In this document: positions 24,605 through 34,864 of the stretch, piece by piece
How positions within the stretch are numbered: position 1 is the first letter of the stretch
How the letters are laid out: every line of letters begins with the position of its first letter
NCBI RefSeq assembly: GCF_963678835.1
Contig: NZ_OY787469.1
Location: 930,001 to 994,000, forward strand
Direction: 5' to 3'
Length of the DNA: 64,000 bases
Source: an uncultured Desulfuromonas sp.
GTDB taxonomy: Bacteria > Desulfobacterota > Desulfuromonadia > Desulfuromonadales > Desulfuromonadaceae
Program-made: the position numbers and the translations under genes
The notes under the pieces: model-generated
Database searches by the model: none
What the model was told of the DNA's origin: nothing
What the model saw: only the letters and a program-made list of their open reading frames with translations

Positions 24605-26854
24605 TTAATGCATTCTTCTTTCAATGGCCTTCAAGGGCTGAGACTTGGTGGCTCTGACAACCGGCATGTGGGCACTTTTCTCTGTATGGAGCATTGGCAG
24701 TGCTTCCGGCACGGCATAGAGTGAGAATTGTTCAAGCCGTCCGTGCATGCGCTCGGCTTGCTCAGACAATTGCACCGAGGCGCTGGCGCTTTGTTCGGCC
24801 AGGCTGTTGTTTTTCTGAGCGACGGTGTCGATCTTGGCCAGTCCGGCCGTAATGTGTTCAATATCCTGTGCCTGCTCCGTGGAGGCGTCGGCGATCTTGC
24901 GGATCAGCTCGGAAACTTCTGCGGTCTCATCAACGATTTCCGACAACGCTTCGGCCGTCTGGTGAGCGATTTTGACACCGCGCTCGGCTTTTTGTGTGGA
25001 GCCCTGGATCAGCAGCGTGGTTTCAGAAGCGGCTTTGGCGCTGCGGGCTGCCAGATTGCGCACCTCTTCGGCGACGACGGCAAAGCCTTTGCCGTGTTGA
25101 CCCGCACGTGCGGCTTCAACGGCGGCGTTGAGGGCCAGCAGGTTGGTCTGGAAGGCGATCTCGTCGATCACTTTGATGATTTTTGAGACGTTGACACCCG
25201 ACTGGTTAATCTCTTCAATGGCGACCAGCATTTGTCCAATGTGTTCGTTGCCCTGCTCCGCCGAATGGCGGGTGCGTTCCGACAGCTCGCGAGCCTGCTG
25301 AGCATTGTCGGCATTCTGGCGGGTCTGTTGGCTGATGCTTGCCATGGACCGGGTGATCTCTTCGACGGAATGGGCTTGAGACGTTGCTCCCAACGAGAGG
25401 TGCTGGCTCGAGTCGGCAATCTGTTTTGAGCCACTCTGGATATGGGTGCCCATACGGCGGATTTCGAGGAGCAATTCGTTGAGAGAGCGGTTGACGTTGC
25501 TCAGCGGTTCCTGGATCAGGCCTTTGCTTTCGAAGGTGAAATTGCCCTCAGCCAACTGGTTGAACGCGGTAACGATCTCATTTTCGAGATGGTCGGCAAA
25601 GGCATTGAGGCTGGCGGCCATTTCACCGATTTCATCCTGACGGGAAAAGTTGAGGCGTTTGCTCAACCGTCCCGCTTCGAGTTCTTTGATCATCGACATG
25701 GTATCGCGCAGCGGTGAAACAATGGAGCGCGTGATCCACCATGATGCCAGAGTGCCGATAAAGAGAATCACCAGCGAAGTCAGCGTGATGCGCTGTTTGG
25801 TGTTGCTGATCTGGGTGGTCACCTGATGGCGTGCGTCCAGAACATTCTGACTGCTGGCGCTGCCTGTTTGATTGACCTGGCTCATCGATTCCTGAAGGAT
25901 TTTGCGCAGTTGCCTGATTGTTTGTGACAGTTCAGCTGTGGTTGGTTTCAGTTTGCTGTTGAGCAGGGCGATGGCATCTTCCTGCTGATAAAGAATCCGG
26001 TTTTCCATCTGCAGGGCAAAGTCAAGGTCGACGGCCATGGATTTGATCCGTGACGGAAATTCGTCACGGTACAAGGTTCGGACCTTGTCCCATTCGCCTT
26101 CCATGATCAACGCCTCCAGGGCAAAACTGGCTTTGCGCAATTGCCGGTTTTCATCGCTGGCATTGTCAACGGCTTGTTTCAATGGGGGAAATTGTTCGGC
26201 ATACCGTTGGTAGGTGGCACCATTGCGGAATGTTTCGAGTGGTGTCTCTTCGAGTTCTTCATAGAGCAGTTCGCCGATAGAGCTTTGCACGAAAATCATG
26301 TTGGTGATTTTAAGCGCCCAGTAGATCTGGGTACGTTTCAGTTCGTTCAGCGCTTGGCTCAGTCCTTCGTGACGGGGGCGCCAGGTTTCGCTGATCTTGT
26401 GCGCATTGGTTTCGATCTCTGTCTGAAGTCGCTCCAGGTTGGTGATGAGGGCTGCTGTCTGCGGCAATTCTTTGGTCAGCTCGCTACGTTGCCGGCTTGA
26501 TAGCCAGTGCTTGAGGGGGTCCTGTTGGTCGTCAAACAGATGCACTTGGGCCTTGTTGCGCAAAAAAGCTTCTTCCATACTCAATAGACTGTTTTTGACA
26601 TTCGATTCGCACCGTTCCAGCTGATTCAGCCAGGTGTTGATTTGTCCGGTCCGTTGCTGGATGTTGGTTGCGGAATCAAGGGCATTATTGACGTGTGTGT
26701 TGGCCTGTTCAATGTCGCTGATCGAGTAGATTGTGGCACTGCTCATAATGACAACCAACAGTAAAACGGCCGCAAATCCGGCGGCCAGTCGCCAACCGAT
26801 AGCCAGTCTTGACACAGAGCGAAAAACCAGTTTAAAGCGCGAGAGAATGGCCAT
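24605..26854 (-). CDS. Methyl-accepting chemotaxis protein
   Basis: About 749 residues from the ATG at 26854, preceded by AAAGGA; the open frame begins 15 codons earlier without a ribosome site. A membrane segment (about 20-45), a long helical periplasmic region (50-330), a second membrane segment, a HAMP domain ([24 protein letters not shown]) and the signalling domain with the hairpin tip [23 protein letters not shown]. The C-terminal tail lacks an obvious CheR-binding pentapeptide. The ligand is unknown. Confidence 0.93.
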   Translation of the reverse strand: MAILSRFKLVFRSVSRLAIGWRLAAGFAAVLLLVVIMSSATIYSISDIEQANTHVNNALDSATNIQQRTGQINTWLNQLERCESNVKNSLLSMEEAFLRNKAQVHLFDDQQDPLKHWLSSRQRSELTKELPQTAALITNLERLQTEIETNAHKISETWRPRHEGLSQALNELKRTQIYWALKITNMIFVQSSIGELLYEELEETPLETFRNGATYQRYAEQFPPLKQAVDNASDENRQLRKASFALEALIMEGEWDKVRTLYRDEFPSRIKSMAVDLDFALQMENRILYQQEDAIALLNSKLKPTTAELSQTIRQLRKILQESMSQVNQTGSASSQNVLDARHQVTTQISNTKQRITLTSLVILFIGTLASWWITRSIVSPLRDTMSMIKELEAGRLSKRLNFSRQDEIGEMAASLNAFADHLENEIVTAFNQLAEGNFTFESKGLIQEPLSNVNRSLNELLLEIRRMGTHIQSGSKQIADSSQHLSLGATSQAHSVEEITRSMASISQQTRQNADNAQQARELSERTRHSAEQGNEHIGQMLVAIEEINQSGVNVSKIIKVIDEIAFQTNLLALNAAVEAARAGQHGKGFAVVAEEVRNLAARSAKAASETTLLIQGSTQKAERGVKIAHQTAEALSEIVDETAEVSELIRKIADASTEQAQDIEHITAGLAKIDTVAQKNNSLAEQSASASVQLSEQAERMHGRLEQFSLYAVPEALPMLHTEKSAHMPVVRATKSQPLKAIERRMH

Positions 26855-27207
26855 GATAAAATCCTTTGCACGGTTTTTAATATTTATTTCAGATTCCATA
26901 AGAAAGGGTTAGACGCCACCGTATTACAGCGGCAATGTTAGACCGGGATTTAGGATCAGTCAGGATCGGATGGTGGAATGGTGAGCCTAATTTAATTGCA
27001 GTGGTTTTTTAATTGGCAAATGGCTTGCATGATTAATTCATCGGTTAGACAGTCTGAGACGAATACCTGTCTAACGTGCTGAAGTTAAATATTATTGCAA
27101 TATGCTGTTGCGACCTTTAGACTCTCTTTTTTATTAAAAAACCGCGAATCCAATCAGGCTCTCGCCATATCGCGTGGTGATTAGGCAGAATTTGTTTTTG
27201 TGGCGGG

Positions 27208-28074
27208 ATGCACGTTTTTATGGCGGAGTTGGCAAATTTTCTGGTGATTGGTGGCGCGCTGGTGCTGCTGTTGGCGTTGTTTCCTGTTGATCAGTTGCGC
27301 CGACGTCTTCCCCATAGTCCATGTCGTATTGCATGGATGTTCCTTTCTGTTCTGGTGTGCCTGTTTTTTTTGGGGTATGCCCTCTATGCCCTGCTGTTTT
27401 GGAACGAGGCACAGCAATGGCATGATCTTGTCGTGCCGGTGATCTTCTTTTTCGGGGCAATTTTTGTCCTGATTGTCTGTCTGCTTGCCGCGCGCACCGC
27501 CGATGATGTCACCCGGCTGTGTCATTTGGAATACGAAAACATTCTTGACCCGCTGCTGGGAATTTATAATCGCCGCCATATGGATCGGTGTCTGCGCAGC
27601 GAGGCCGATAAAACCCGCCGTTATGCTCTTGATCTGTCGGTGCTTCTGATCGACGTCGATTTCTTTAAAAAGGTTAACGACACCTATGGCCATCTGGTTG
27701 GCGACCGGGTCTTGCAGGCCCTGGCCCAGATGGTTAAAGGCAGCGTGCGCGATTTTGATATGGTCTTTCGCTATGGCGGTGAAGAGATCATGGTGTTGTT
27801 GCCCTATACCAATTCGAATGGCGCGCAAACTCTGGGAAACCGCCTGTGTCAGTGGGTGGGTGAACGCTGTCTTATTGAGGAGGTGCATCAAGGCGAGCCG
27901 GTGAATATTCAGGTGACCATCAGTGTCGGTGTAAGCACATTTGATCCAGCGGTGGAAGATGAGGGCGAGATGGTGGCACGGGCTGACATGGCCTTGTATC
28001 GCGCCAAAAAGAATGGGCGTAACCGGGTTGAGGTGGCCGATCAAGCCCAAGCTGGGACGTTTAAAAACGAGTGA
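27208..28074 (+). CDS. Diguanylate cyclase with membrane N-terminus
   Basis: The 288-residue protein has three hydrophobic segments in the first 100 residues and a GGDEF domain (about 115-275). The active site reads RYGGEEIMVLLP, and an inhibitory I-site RDFD lies five residues before it, so product-inhibited synthesis of c-di-GMP is expected. The ATG at 27208 has GGCGGG close upstream; the ATG at 27220 is an alternative. It probably shares a transcript with the next gene, 25 bases downstream. Confidence 0.9.
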   Translation: MHVFMAELANFLVIGGALVLLLALFPVDQLRRRLPHSPCRIAWMFLSVLVCLFFLGYALYALLFWNEAQQWHDLVVPVIFFFGAIFVLIVCLLAARTADDVTRLCHLEYENILDPLLGIYNRRHMDRCLRSEADKTRRYALDLSVLLIDVDFFKKVNDTYGHLVGDRVLQALAQMVKGSVRDFDMVFRYGGEEIMVLLPYTNSNGAQTLGNRLCQWVGERCLIEEVHQGEPVNIQVTISVGVSTFDPAVEDEGEMVARADMALYRAKKNGRNRVEVADQAQAGTFKNE

Positions 28075-28099
28075 TGCCGCTGAGGCAGGGTAACTGACA

Positions 28100-29950
28100 A
28101 TGATCAAGTTGAAAATATTTGGTATGGGAGTGGTGGTCTTGAGCTTGGCGCTAATGGTGTTGAGCTATTATCATTACACGGAAAATACCCGGTGGATTCT
28201 TGATCAGGTGGACCTGCGATTGCTGGATGGAGCCACGGCCCTGCGCTACTCGGTTGGTGATGCATTACACGATCAGCAACTCCGTGCGAATGATCCGAGG
28301 TTGGCCGAGCTGAGCGTGCGCTGCTCCCATCTTTTGACCCACCTGAGCCGCGACCTTCATCTGCGCAGTCTTGCCACGCTTATTCGCCGCGACGACACGG
28401 TCTATCTGACGTCATCAAGCTTGACCGACCAGGAAGTAGCTTCGGGTGAATTTTCCAATTATTTTAAACCCTACCCTCAGCTGTCCAAGCCGATTCTTGC
28501 CGCCTTCGAAGATGGCCAGCCTCATTATATTGCTGCGGATCAAGTGTCGTCCCATAGTCGCACCCTTGTGTTGCCGTGCCAAACACCGCAACGAGTTACC
28601 TATCTGGCTGTCGCGAGTGTTGATGCCTTTGTGGTTGATCGGGCGCTGGCCGAATCGTTAAATCGGGCCCTTATTGAAGGGGTGGTGTTGTTGCTGGTGT
28701 GTGTGCCGGTGGCGCTGGTATTTGTCTGGCCACTGAGCCGTCAGTTGTTTAGCGATGAATTAACCGGGCTCGGTAACCGTTTGTGTCTAAAGCGTGATCT
28801 GTTGCGTTGTCGTTTTCCCCAATTGACTCTCGTCAATATCGATGGATTTAAGGATATTAACAATTTTTATGGTGGCCATATCGGTGATAAGCTGCTGGTC
28901 CGGGTCGGCGACTATCTGCGTAAACTGGTGCCGTCGCAAACCCGCATCTATCGGATTTCCGGTGATGAATATGCCTTGATGTGTGACACGTCGCCACGCT
29001 GTGTTTCGGTGGAATACCTGATGGAGCGCATCAATGAACAGCGCTTTGTGATCGGTGACAGTGAATTCCGTTTGTCATTGACTGCCGGAGTGGCTCAAGG
29101 ACCGCATAAATTGCTGGAGCGGGCCGACCTGGCTCTCAAAGAAGCCAAGCGGATTTTTCGTCCTTATGTGCACTATTCGCCGGATCTGCACAGCAGTCAG
29201 TCGAGTCACGCCAATCTGCTGTGGACTTCGAAGATCAAGGAAGGGGTGGAAAATAACCGGTTTTGTGCCTACTTTCAACCGATCTATGACAACAATAGTC
29301 AGAAGATCAGTCACTATGAATCCCTCATTCGTCTGGTGGAGCGCGATGGCACCATCGTCGGACCGGATTTTTTCATGGAAGCCGCACGCAAATCGCGCGT
29401 GTCCAGTTATCTGACCACGTTTATGATCGACCAGGCTCTTAACTGTATTGAGAAACACGGTGTTGGTTGTACGGTCAATCTGTCCATTGATGATATTGTC
29501 GATCACGAAAGCCGTCAGACCATCATTGAACATATCCGCAAAAAAACCGCCCGTGAACGGCTGATTTTTGAGATTATTGAATCGCAAGGGGTCGAGAATT
29601 ACCAAGTGATCAAGTCATTCATCGATCAGGTGCATATTTACGGCATTAAAGTGGCTGTGGATGATTTTGGTACCGGCTATTCCAATTTTGATCACATCTC
29701 CCAACTCGATGTGGATTTCCTTAAAATCGATGGTGGTCTGATCGGCCAGCTCAACGACTCGGACCGAGCGCGGACCATTATCGAAGCCATTGTTCACTTT
29801 GCCCGTGAGCTGGGCATCTCCACCATTGCCGAGTACGTCTCAAGCGAAGAGTTGCAGCAGCAGGTGGTGGCACTGGGAATCGATTATTCGCAGGGCTACC
29901 TGTGGGGGCGGCCCCAGGCGCAGGTTCAAGTGAAACAACCCCTCCCTTAG
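28100..29950 (+). CDS. GGDEF-EAL protein, probable c-di-GMP phosphodiesterase
   Basis: A 616-residue protein with a membrane segment (5-25), a periplasmic region to about 190, a second membrane segment, a GGDEF domain with the degenerate site RISGDEYALM, and a C-terminal EAL domain. The EAL motif is YESLIRLVERDG, and metal and catalytic residues in TVNLSIDDI, FEIIES, VAVDDFGTGYSNF and FLKIDGG are kept. It is therefore likely a hydrolase whose GGDEF part is regulatory. TAG at the end is followed with no gap by the first hairpin of the dispersed repeat. Confidence 0.9.
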   Translation: MIKLKIFGMGVVVLSLALMVLSYYHYTENTRWILDQVDLRLLDGATALRYSVGDALHDQQLRANDPRLAELSVRCSHLLTHLSRDLHLRSLATLIRRDDTVYLTSSSLTDQEVASGEFSNYFKPYPQLSKPILAAFEDGQPHYIAADQVSSHSRTLVLPCQTPQRVTYLAVASVDAFVVDRALAESLNRALIEGVVLLLVCVPVALVFVWPLSRQLFSDELTGLGNRLCLKRDLLRCRFPQLTLVNIDGFKDINNFYGGHIGDKLLVRVGDYLRKLVPSQTRIYRISGDEYALMCDTSPRCVSVEYLMERINEQRFVIGDSEFRLSLTAGVAQGPHKLLERADLALKEAKRIFRPYVHYSPDLHSSQSSHANLLWTSKIKEGVENNRFCAYFQPIYDNNSQKISHYESLIRLVERDGTIVGPDFFMEAARKSRVSSYLTTFMIDQALNCIEKHGVGCTVNLSIDDIVDHESRQTIIEHIRKKTARERLIFEIIESQGVENYQVIKSFIDQVHIYGIKVAVDDFGTGYSNFDHISQLDVDFLKIDGGLIGQLNDSDRARTIIEAIVHFARELGISTIAEYVSSEELQQQVVALGIDYSQGYLWGRPQAQVQVKQPLP

Positions 29951-29972
29951 CAGGCTGTTGAAAAACATCCTG
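29951..29972 (+). repeat. Three-hairpin repeat, solo first hairpin (copy 4)
   Basis: Only the first hairpin is present: arms CAGGCTGTT and AACATCCTG around GAAA, with one mismatch. It begins at the base after the TAG of the GGDEF-EAL gene. The sequence after it does not match the rest of the element. Confidence 0.7.
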
Positions 29973-29981
29973 TTCGTCTCC

Positions 29982-30107
29982 GAACACACGTAATTTTGTC
30001 ATTGGAGTGACCAGATGCCGGGGCGAATTTATTCGCGAATTGTCCAGGTCATGATGAAAATTCGTGGCTGAAGCCGCTCCTGCAATTTCAAATATGCTGA
30101 CGTATGA
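29982..30107. repeat. Dispersed repeat with REP-pair centre, copy 2
   Basis: Second copy of the element at 22690. The core 30018-30084 keeps GCGAATTTATTCGC and GGCTGAAGCCGCTCCTG; outer parts have diverged. Beyond it, 30108-30326 holds a G-run at about 30134 and no gene. Confidence 0.75.
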
Positions 30108-30326
30108 GAGCCCTGTTTGGTTTTTCCAAAAAGGGGGGGGGACCTCGTCAGTCCTTGAACAAAAAGAAACATTTGCCGTCAGTCAGAGCAGGTTCAAAAA
30201 TAAGAGGATGCGTTAACAAAACTTTACACGATATGCACAGCTCTTAACCTCTGGTTTTCCTTGAAGCTGCTAGAGTTTTCACATCAACCACAGACAGACT
30301 GGATGTCTGTTTAACCAAAGGAGTGA

Positions 30327-30914
30327 ATGATGAAAACAAAATTGACTGTGATGTTTGTTGCGGCAATGATGCTTGTCGCTAGTCAGGGAGCGTGGGCGCA
30401 ACCAGGGCCGTGGAACGGGCTTGCGGGACAAGGTAGAGGATTGTGTGTGGCCAAAGGCATGGGCAGAGCTATGGGCATGGGCAGAGGTGTGGGGATGATG
30501 GCCTGTAGTCAGAGCCAAATGTTTCCCCCCCATCTATTGCCGATGATGACCGTGGCTCTTGAACTCAACGCGGCCCAGATTGAAAAAATTTCTACCCTTG
30601 AACAAGAGTTGCGTAACACTTTTGAGCAGCAATACGATCTGAAGGCTGAACAACGGGCGTTGATGATGCCTTCGGCCCAGGGAACCGTTTTCAATGATAA
30701 GGCGTTGCGTGAAGGACTTGATAGCGTGATGAAGCAGAAAGTCGATTTGCTGGTCAGGCGAGCAGAGCTGCGGGACGAACTGGCGCAGGTGCTCAGTGCC
30801 GAGCAGCGTGAAAAATGCCAGGCCATCATGACGAGTATGATGGCGCCGGGGCCAGGTCGTGGGATGCCATTTGACGGCAACAGGCCGCGTCGCGGTTTTG
30901 CCGGACGCAAATAA
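30327..30914 (+). CDS. Spy/LTXXQ-like periplasmic protein
   Basis: A 195-residue protein with a signal peptide (cut after SQGAWA) and a Met/Gly-rich linker (KGMGRAMGMGRGVGMM). The helical part has LELNAAQIEKISTLEQELR and later QVLSAEQREKCQAIM, two LTXXQ-like motifs of the Spy/CpxP/ZraP group of periplasmic chaperones and metal-responsive proteins. The Met-rich segment could bind copper. A ribosome site AAAGGAG precedes the ATG at 30327; the second ATG is an alternative. Confidence 0.75.
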   Translation: MMKTKLTVMFVAAMMLVASQGAWAQPGPWNGLAGQGRGLCVAKGMGRAMGMGRGVGMMACSQSQMFPPHLLPMMTVALELNAAQIEKISTLEQELRNTFEQQYDLKAEQRALMMPSAQGTVFNDKALREGLDSVMKQKVDLLVRRAELRDELAQVLSAEQREKCQAIMTSMMAPGPGRGMPFDGNRPRRGFAGRK

Positions 30915-30965
30915 AAAACAAGCGATGAACCAGAGCGTTTGATCCGAATCATCGCCTGTTTTTTC
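30915..30965 (+). terminator. Rho-independent terminator
   Basis: Stem AACAAGCGATGA with TCATCGCCTGTT, followed by six T's, just after the Spy-like gene. Confidence 0.75.
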
Positions 30966-31078
30966 CCCTTACCTTCGAGAGAGAGAACTAAGCCGGGTTT
31001 TCAGGACGTTCAGTCCTGGTCGAAGCGATACACTTTCTGTGCATCGTGGTTTATTTAACTAAATTGTTGCATTATATC

Positions 31079-31126
31079 AGCCTGCAAGAGAAGAAACGCC
31101 ACCGGGTTTACTTCTTTTGCAGGCTT
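31079..31126. other. Long hairpin in intergenic region
   Basis: GCCTGCAA-AGAAG-AAA and TTT-CTTCT-TTGCAGGC form a stem of about 15 pairs in the 398-bp gap between the Spy-like gene and an orphan regulator. It may be a terminator or part of a small RNA. No open frame of interest is nearby. Confidence 0.45.
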
Positions 31127-31312
31127 GTTGTTGTTTGTGGCAATTGCTGATATTGATAAAAGTTAAAATCAGTGCTGATACAAAAAAACAACAAAGTGTG
31201 ACAATTAACACGTCGAAGAGACAGATGCAGTATGTGCCTCTGGTGCAGATGGACCGACACCCATGGATGGGTTGGAATAATAACCTTATGAAAGAATGAA
31301 TGGGATGATGTA

Positions 31313-32014
31313 ATGGCTTTTTCGATGGAAGCAGAACGGGTGGTGTTGGTATTGACGGATGATTCTGAAAACTGCGATGGGACGGTGGCCTGTCTGTGTG
31401 AAGATGGATTTTCTCCGGCGGTGTATCATAGCGCGGAAGAGATTCTAGGAGTGTGTGAGGAGCTGATTCCGGAGTTGGTTGTTATTGATGTTGACGAATC
31501 CTCTTTGGATGTGGCGAGCTGTTGCCGTTTTTTACGTGAACAGTATACGGGGCCACTGGTTGTACTGGCTGAGCATGCTGATGAGATGTTTCAGGTTCTT
31601 GGTCTGGAGATGGGGGCAGATGATTTTGTCGTCAAACCGATCAGTGCCACTTTGTTGCGTGCCCGGATTCGTGCTGTATTGCGCCGGCGTCAACTGGCGG
31701 AAACCGGTGAAGATGCCACCATCACCCTGGGAATCCTGGAAGTGGATTCAGGGCGTCGTGAGGTGTCTTGTGGCGGGAAAAGTGTTGATTTAACCTCAAA
31801 AGAATTTGACCTGCTGTGGTACCTGGCGCGCCACGCCCGTACTGTTCTCAGCCGTGACCAGATTTATGAAGCCCTGTTCGGTCTTGAATACAACGGTGTG
31901 GACCGCTCCGTGGATATTTATATCTCCCGTTTGCGCAATAAACTCGGTGAAGATCCCTCACGACCTCAATTGCTGAAAACCGTTCGCGGGGTTGGTTACC
32001 TGCTCGGTGGTTAA
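31313..32014 (+). CDS. OmpR-family response regulator
   Basis: A 233-residue regulator. The receiver domain has the acceptor Asp in LVVIDVDESSLD and Lys in DDFVVKPISATLL; the acidic pocket is DD (TDDSEN). The winged helix shows LTSKEFDLLWYLARHARTVLSRDQIYEALFG and DRSVDIYISRLRNKLGEDP, then TVRGVGYLL, as in RstA/OmpR. No kinase gene adjoins, so its partner is elsewhere. Confidence 0.92.
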   Translation: MAFSMEAERVVLVLTDDSENCDGTVACLCEDGFSPAVYHSAEEILGVCEELIPELVVIDVDESSLDVASCCRFLREQYTGPLVVLAEHADEMFQVLGLEMGADDFVVKPISATLLRARIRAVLRRRQLAETGEDATITLGILEVDSGRREVSCGGKSVDLTSKEFDLLWYLARHARTVLSRDQIYEALFGLEYNGVDRSVDIYISRLRNKLGEDPSRPQLLKTVRGVGYLLGG

Positions 32015-32080
32015 GCACCATCCTTTCCCTCCATAATCCCTTTGGCTGTGTGTCAGCCGGAGCGGAGTCCTTTCTGATTT

Positions 32081-32113
32081 AAAAAGCGCTGTCTTTGGAC
32101 GGCGCTTTTTTTT
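32081..32113 (+). terminator. Rho-independent terminator
   Basis: Stem AAAAGCGC-GTC and GAC-GGCGCTTTT followed by a run of T's, 66 bases after the regulator stop. Confidence 0.85.
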
Positions 32114-32213
32114 GTTTGCTATGTAGCCTTGTGTATTTTGCCGCTACAAATTAGCGGATAAACCCATCGTAAAACGGTAAAAACTCAAACAAAACACATA
32201 TATAGAGATCGTT

Positions 32214-32441
32214 GTGGCTTTTCGAAGAGAAGAGGGCAAGACAGACGCATTGCACGGCAGCTGTCTTAAGCGAGATGTGATCACTCTCAGCCCGGTCGGT
32301 CGCTGTCGTGTTATGGCGCGGAATATTTCGGACGGAGGATCGCGAATTTTACTTCGTACAAAACAATTTTGCCTGATCAGGGCTTGGAGTCTGGCATCGG
32401 GAGCCCAGGGAGGGGCGACAAACGCTGTGTCTGGAGACTAA
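32214..32441 (+). other. Doubtful short frame ahead of flagellar operon
   Basis: A 75-codon frame from a GTG without a ribosome site. One stretch, GRCRVMARNISDGGSRILL, recalls the [D/N]xSxxG strand of PilZ domains, but the remaining domain is absent and the frame then loses protein character. The rest of the 552-bp gap before flgD shows nothing else; no c-di-GMP riboswitch pattern was found. Confidence 0.2.
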
Positions 32442-32566
32442 GCGCAGTTTTGATCGTAAGTGCCTTGAGTGCAAGACGCTTGCTTCGGTTGGACAACTCC
32501 GGATGGGTTGAAAAACCACAGCTTATCCCTTTGGCGCGGGGGCATTGCCCCGCAGGAGAGTGAACA

Positions 32567-33229
32567 ATGTCTGTAACGTCGACAACAGAAACCAATCAGA
32601 CCCACAGCCCCACCTATGCCACCGCTTCCAGCAAGGCCCTTGGTGAAGAAGATTTTCTCAAGCTGTTGGTGGCGCAACTGGAGAATCAGGATCCGCTTGA
32701 ACCGCAGAGCAATACGGAATTCATTGCTCAGCTGGCGACCTTCAGTTCGCTGGAACAGCAAACCGTCACCAATGACAAGCTCGACTCCGTGCTCTCCGCG
32801 ACCGTTGATATGCAGCAGTTGGCCGGTATCGACATGCTCGGCAAAACCGTGGTTGCGCAAAGCGACAATTTCTATCTCAACGGTGACCAGGTGGAGATCG
32901 GTATGTATCTGCCGGAAGACGCCACCTCAGTCACTGTCAATATCCTGGATGAAGACGAGAGCGTCGTCGCCACCATCGAAAGTTCGGATCTCAGTGCCGG
33001 TGACAATTTTCTCGAGTGGGACGGTACCGACATGGACGGCAATCCTCTTCCTGAGGGGGAATACAGCTTGTCGGTTGAAGCCTATAACTCAGACGGCGAG
33101 ATCGACAATGTGTTGCCGCTGATCAAAACCACGGTTGATGAAGTGGCCATGACCGGCTCCGGCAGCGTATTGAGTACCGATGCCGGTGAAATCCTGCTGT
33201 CTTCCATCTATTCGGTTGCGAACAACTGA
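32567..33229 (+). CDS. flgD: Flagellar hook-cap protein FlgD
   Basis: A 220-residue protein with the FlgD N-terminal signature [40 protein letters not shown], a Tudor/FnIII-like middle ([23 protein letters not shown]) and a C-terminal end. It caps the growing hook and is needed for FlgE assembly outside the cell. The leading gene of the hook operon; AGGAGAG precedes the ATG. A fliK gene, often just upstream, is not in the window. Confidence 0.95.
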   Translation: MSVTSTTETNQTHSPTYATASSKALGEEDFLKLLVAQLENQDPLEPQSNTEFIAQLATFSSLEQQTVTNDKLDSVLSATVDMQQLAGIDMLGKTVVAQSDNFYLNGDQVEIGMYLPEDATSVTVNILDEDESVVATIESSDLSAGDNFLEWDGTDMDGNPLPEGEYSLSVEAYNSDGEIDNVLPLIKTTVDEVAMTGSGSVLSTDAGEILLSSIYSVANN

Positions 33230-33522
33230 TGGCAACGCCGGCAGTAAGACACGCGGCCAAGGATATCGGCACGATCCGTTTTTCCGCGCATTCCCGCCAA
33301 CGGATGCTCAAACGGGGGGTGCAGTTTAGCGCGGGGCAACTCGCACGGATTGAAGAGGCACTCATCACCCTGCAACACAAAGGCAGTCGCACCTCCGTGG
33401 TGATGGTGGATGGCGCGGCTCTGGTGGTCAGTGTGCCTCAGGCGACAGTGGTCACCGTTGTGGATCAGGCCGGATTGCGTGACCAGGTGTTTACCAATAT
33501 CGACAGTGCGGTTTTTGCCTAA
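33229..33522 (+). CDS. TIGR02530-type flagellar operon protein
   Basis: A 97-residue small protein with the motif RFSAHSRQRMLKRGVQFSAGQLARIEEAL and the end DQVFTNIDSAVFA, as in the uncharacterised flagellar operon family TIGR02530, which sits between flgD and flgE in many bacteria. The ATG overlaps the flgD stop by one base, showing translational coupling. Its exact role in hook assembly is not known. Confidence 0.85.
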   Translation: MATPAVRHAAKDIGTIRFSAHSRQRMLKRGVQFSAGQLARIEEALITLQHKGSRTSVVMVDGAALVVSVPQATVVTVVDQAGLRDQVFTNIDSAVFA

Positions 33523-33566
33523 CTTATTTTAACACCGTGCCGTCACACGGCACCGGGGAGGACGTC

Positions 33567-34844
33567 ATGGGACTTACCAGTACCTTATATAGCGGGATCA
33601 GTGGATTGCAGACCAATGCCGAGGCTATGAGTGTCACCGGCAACAATATCTCCAACAGCAACACCATTGGCTACAAGTCAAGCTCAACAGTATTTTCCGA
33701 CATGCTTTCAGCAACGATCTCCACCACCGGTACCAGTGTCAATCAGGTTGGCCGTGGTTCCGAATTGACGACGGTGCGCAGCAATTTCAGTCAGGGATCG
33801 TTTCAGAGTACCTCCAGCGATACGGATCTGGCCGTTGAAGGCGCGGGTTTTTTCATGCTCAGCGCTGCAGGGACTGATGAAGTCGTGTATACCCGCAACG
33901 GTGCATTTCACTTTGATCCGGGTGGTTATCTGGTCAATGCCGACGGCTATCGGGTTCAAGGCCAACTGTTTGATGCGGACGGCACTCCGGGAGGGGGCGA
34001 CCCGGTGGATATTAAGGTCGATCTGACCAGTCAGGTCCCAGCCTTGCAGACGTCCAATATTGTGCTTACGACCAACCTCAACTCTGGTACCGAGGAGATC
34101 CCGGGCGGTTTTGATCTCAGCGACCCTTCGGAAAGCTCCAACTATTCCACGTCGACACCGATCTATGATGCCCTGGGTGAGACGCATCTGGCCACCACCT
34201 ATTTTACCAAAACCGGCGACCAGACCTGGGAATGGAACACCGTAGTCGACAGTGCTGATCTCGATCCGTCCGTGGCCAGCAGTGAAGAGTCGACGGTGAT
34301 CGGTACCGGCACGTTAACCTTTGATGATGACGGTCAACTGATTGGTACCAGCGGCTTTGATCTCGATGAAACCACGTTGATGTGGGCCAGTGGTGCCGAT
34401 CCAACCCAGAGCATTGCCATTGAATTTGATACCACCCAATTTGGCCGTACCTCAACGGTGTATTCCCAGGATCAAGATGGCTATGCGGCGGGTGAAGTTG
34501 TCGAAACCTCGATCAACAGTGAGGGGGTGGTCAGTGTCAGCTATTCAAACGGCGAGACACGCGATATTGCGACCCTTACTCTGGCGACTTTCACCAATCC
34601 CGGCGGGCTGGTCAAAGAAGGGAACAGTCTCTATTCGGCCAGTCGTTATTCCGGTAATCCGCAGATCGGCACTCCCGGTGCGTCACAGGGAATTATTTAT
34701 ACCAACTCCCTGGAGTTGTCTAATGTTGACCTGTCGCAGGAATTTGTCGACATGATCACGATCCAGAATGGTTATTCGGCCAACTCGAAGGTGATTACCA
34801 CGACGGACGAGATGCTGCAGGAAGTGATCAACCTGATTCGTTAA
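33567..34844 (+). CDS. flgE: Flagellar hook protein FlgE
   Basis: A 425-residue protein from the ATG at 33567 (GGGGAGGA upstream). The N-terminal rod/hook signature is LYSGISGLQTNAEAMSVTGNNISNSNTIGYKSS; the middle holds the FlgE domain, and the C-terminus ends SNVDLSQEFVDMITIQNGYSANSKVITTTDEML. It polymerises into the hook. The frame opening at 33537 adds ten residues without support. Confidence 0.95.
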   Translation: MGLTSTLYSGISGLQTNAEAMSVTGNNISNSNTIGYKSSSTVFSDMLSATISTTGTSVNQVGRGSELTTVRSNFSQGSFQSTSSDTDLAVEGAGFFMLSAAGTDEVVYTRNGAFHFDPGGYLVNADGYRVQGQLFDADGTPGGGDPVDIKVDLTSQVPALQTSNIVLTTNLNSGTEEIPGGFDLSDPSESSNYSTSTPIYDALGETHLATTYFTKTGDQTWEWNTVVDSADLDPSVASSEESTVIGTGTLTFDDDGQLIGTSGFDLDETTLMWASGADPTQSIAIEFDTTQFGRTSTVYSQDQDGYAAGEVVETSINSEGVVSVSYSNGETRDIATLTLATFTNPGGLVKEGNSLYSASRYSGNPQIGTPGASQGIIYTNSLELSNVDLSQEFVDMITIQNGYSANSKVITTTDEMLQEVINLIR

Positions 34845-34864
34845 TCGGATAAAAGGATAGGACC

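Noticed and set aside
32160..32560. c-di-GMP riboswitch ahead of flgD
   Set aside because: The expected conserved GEMM core and paired stems were not found on reading; only unstructured leader sequence is seen.
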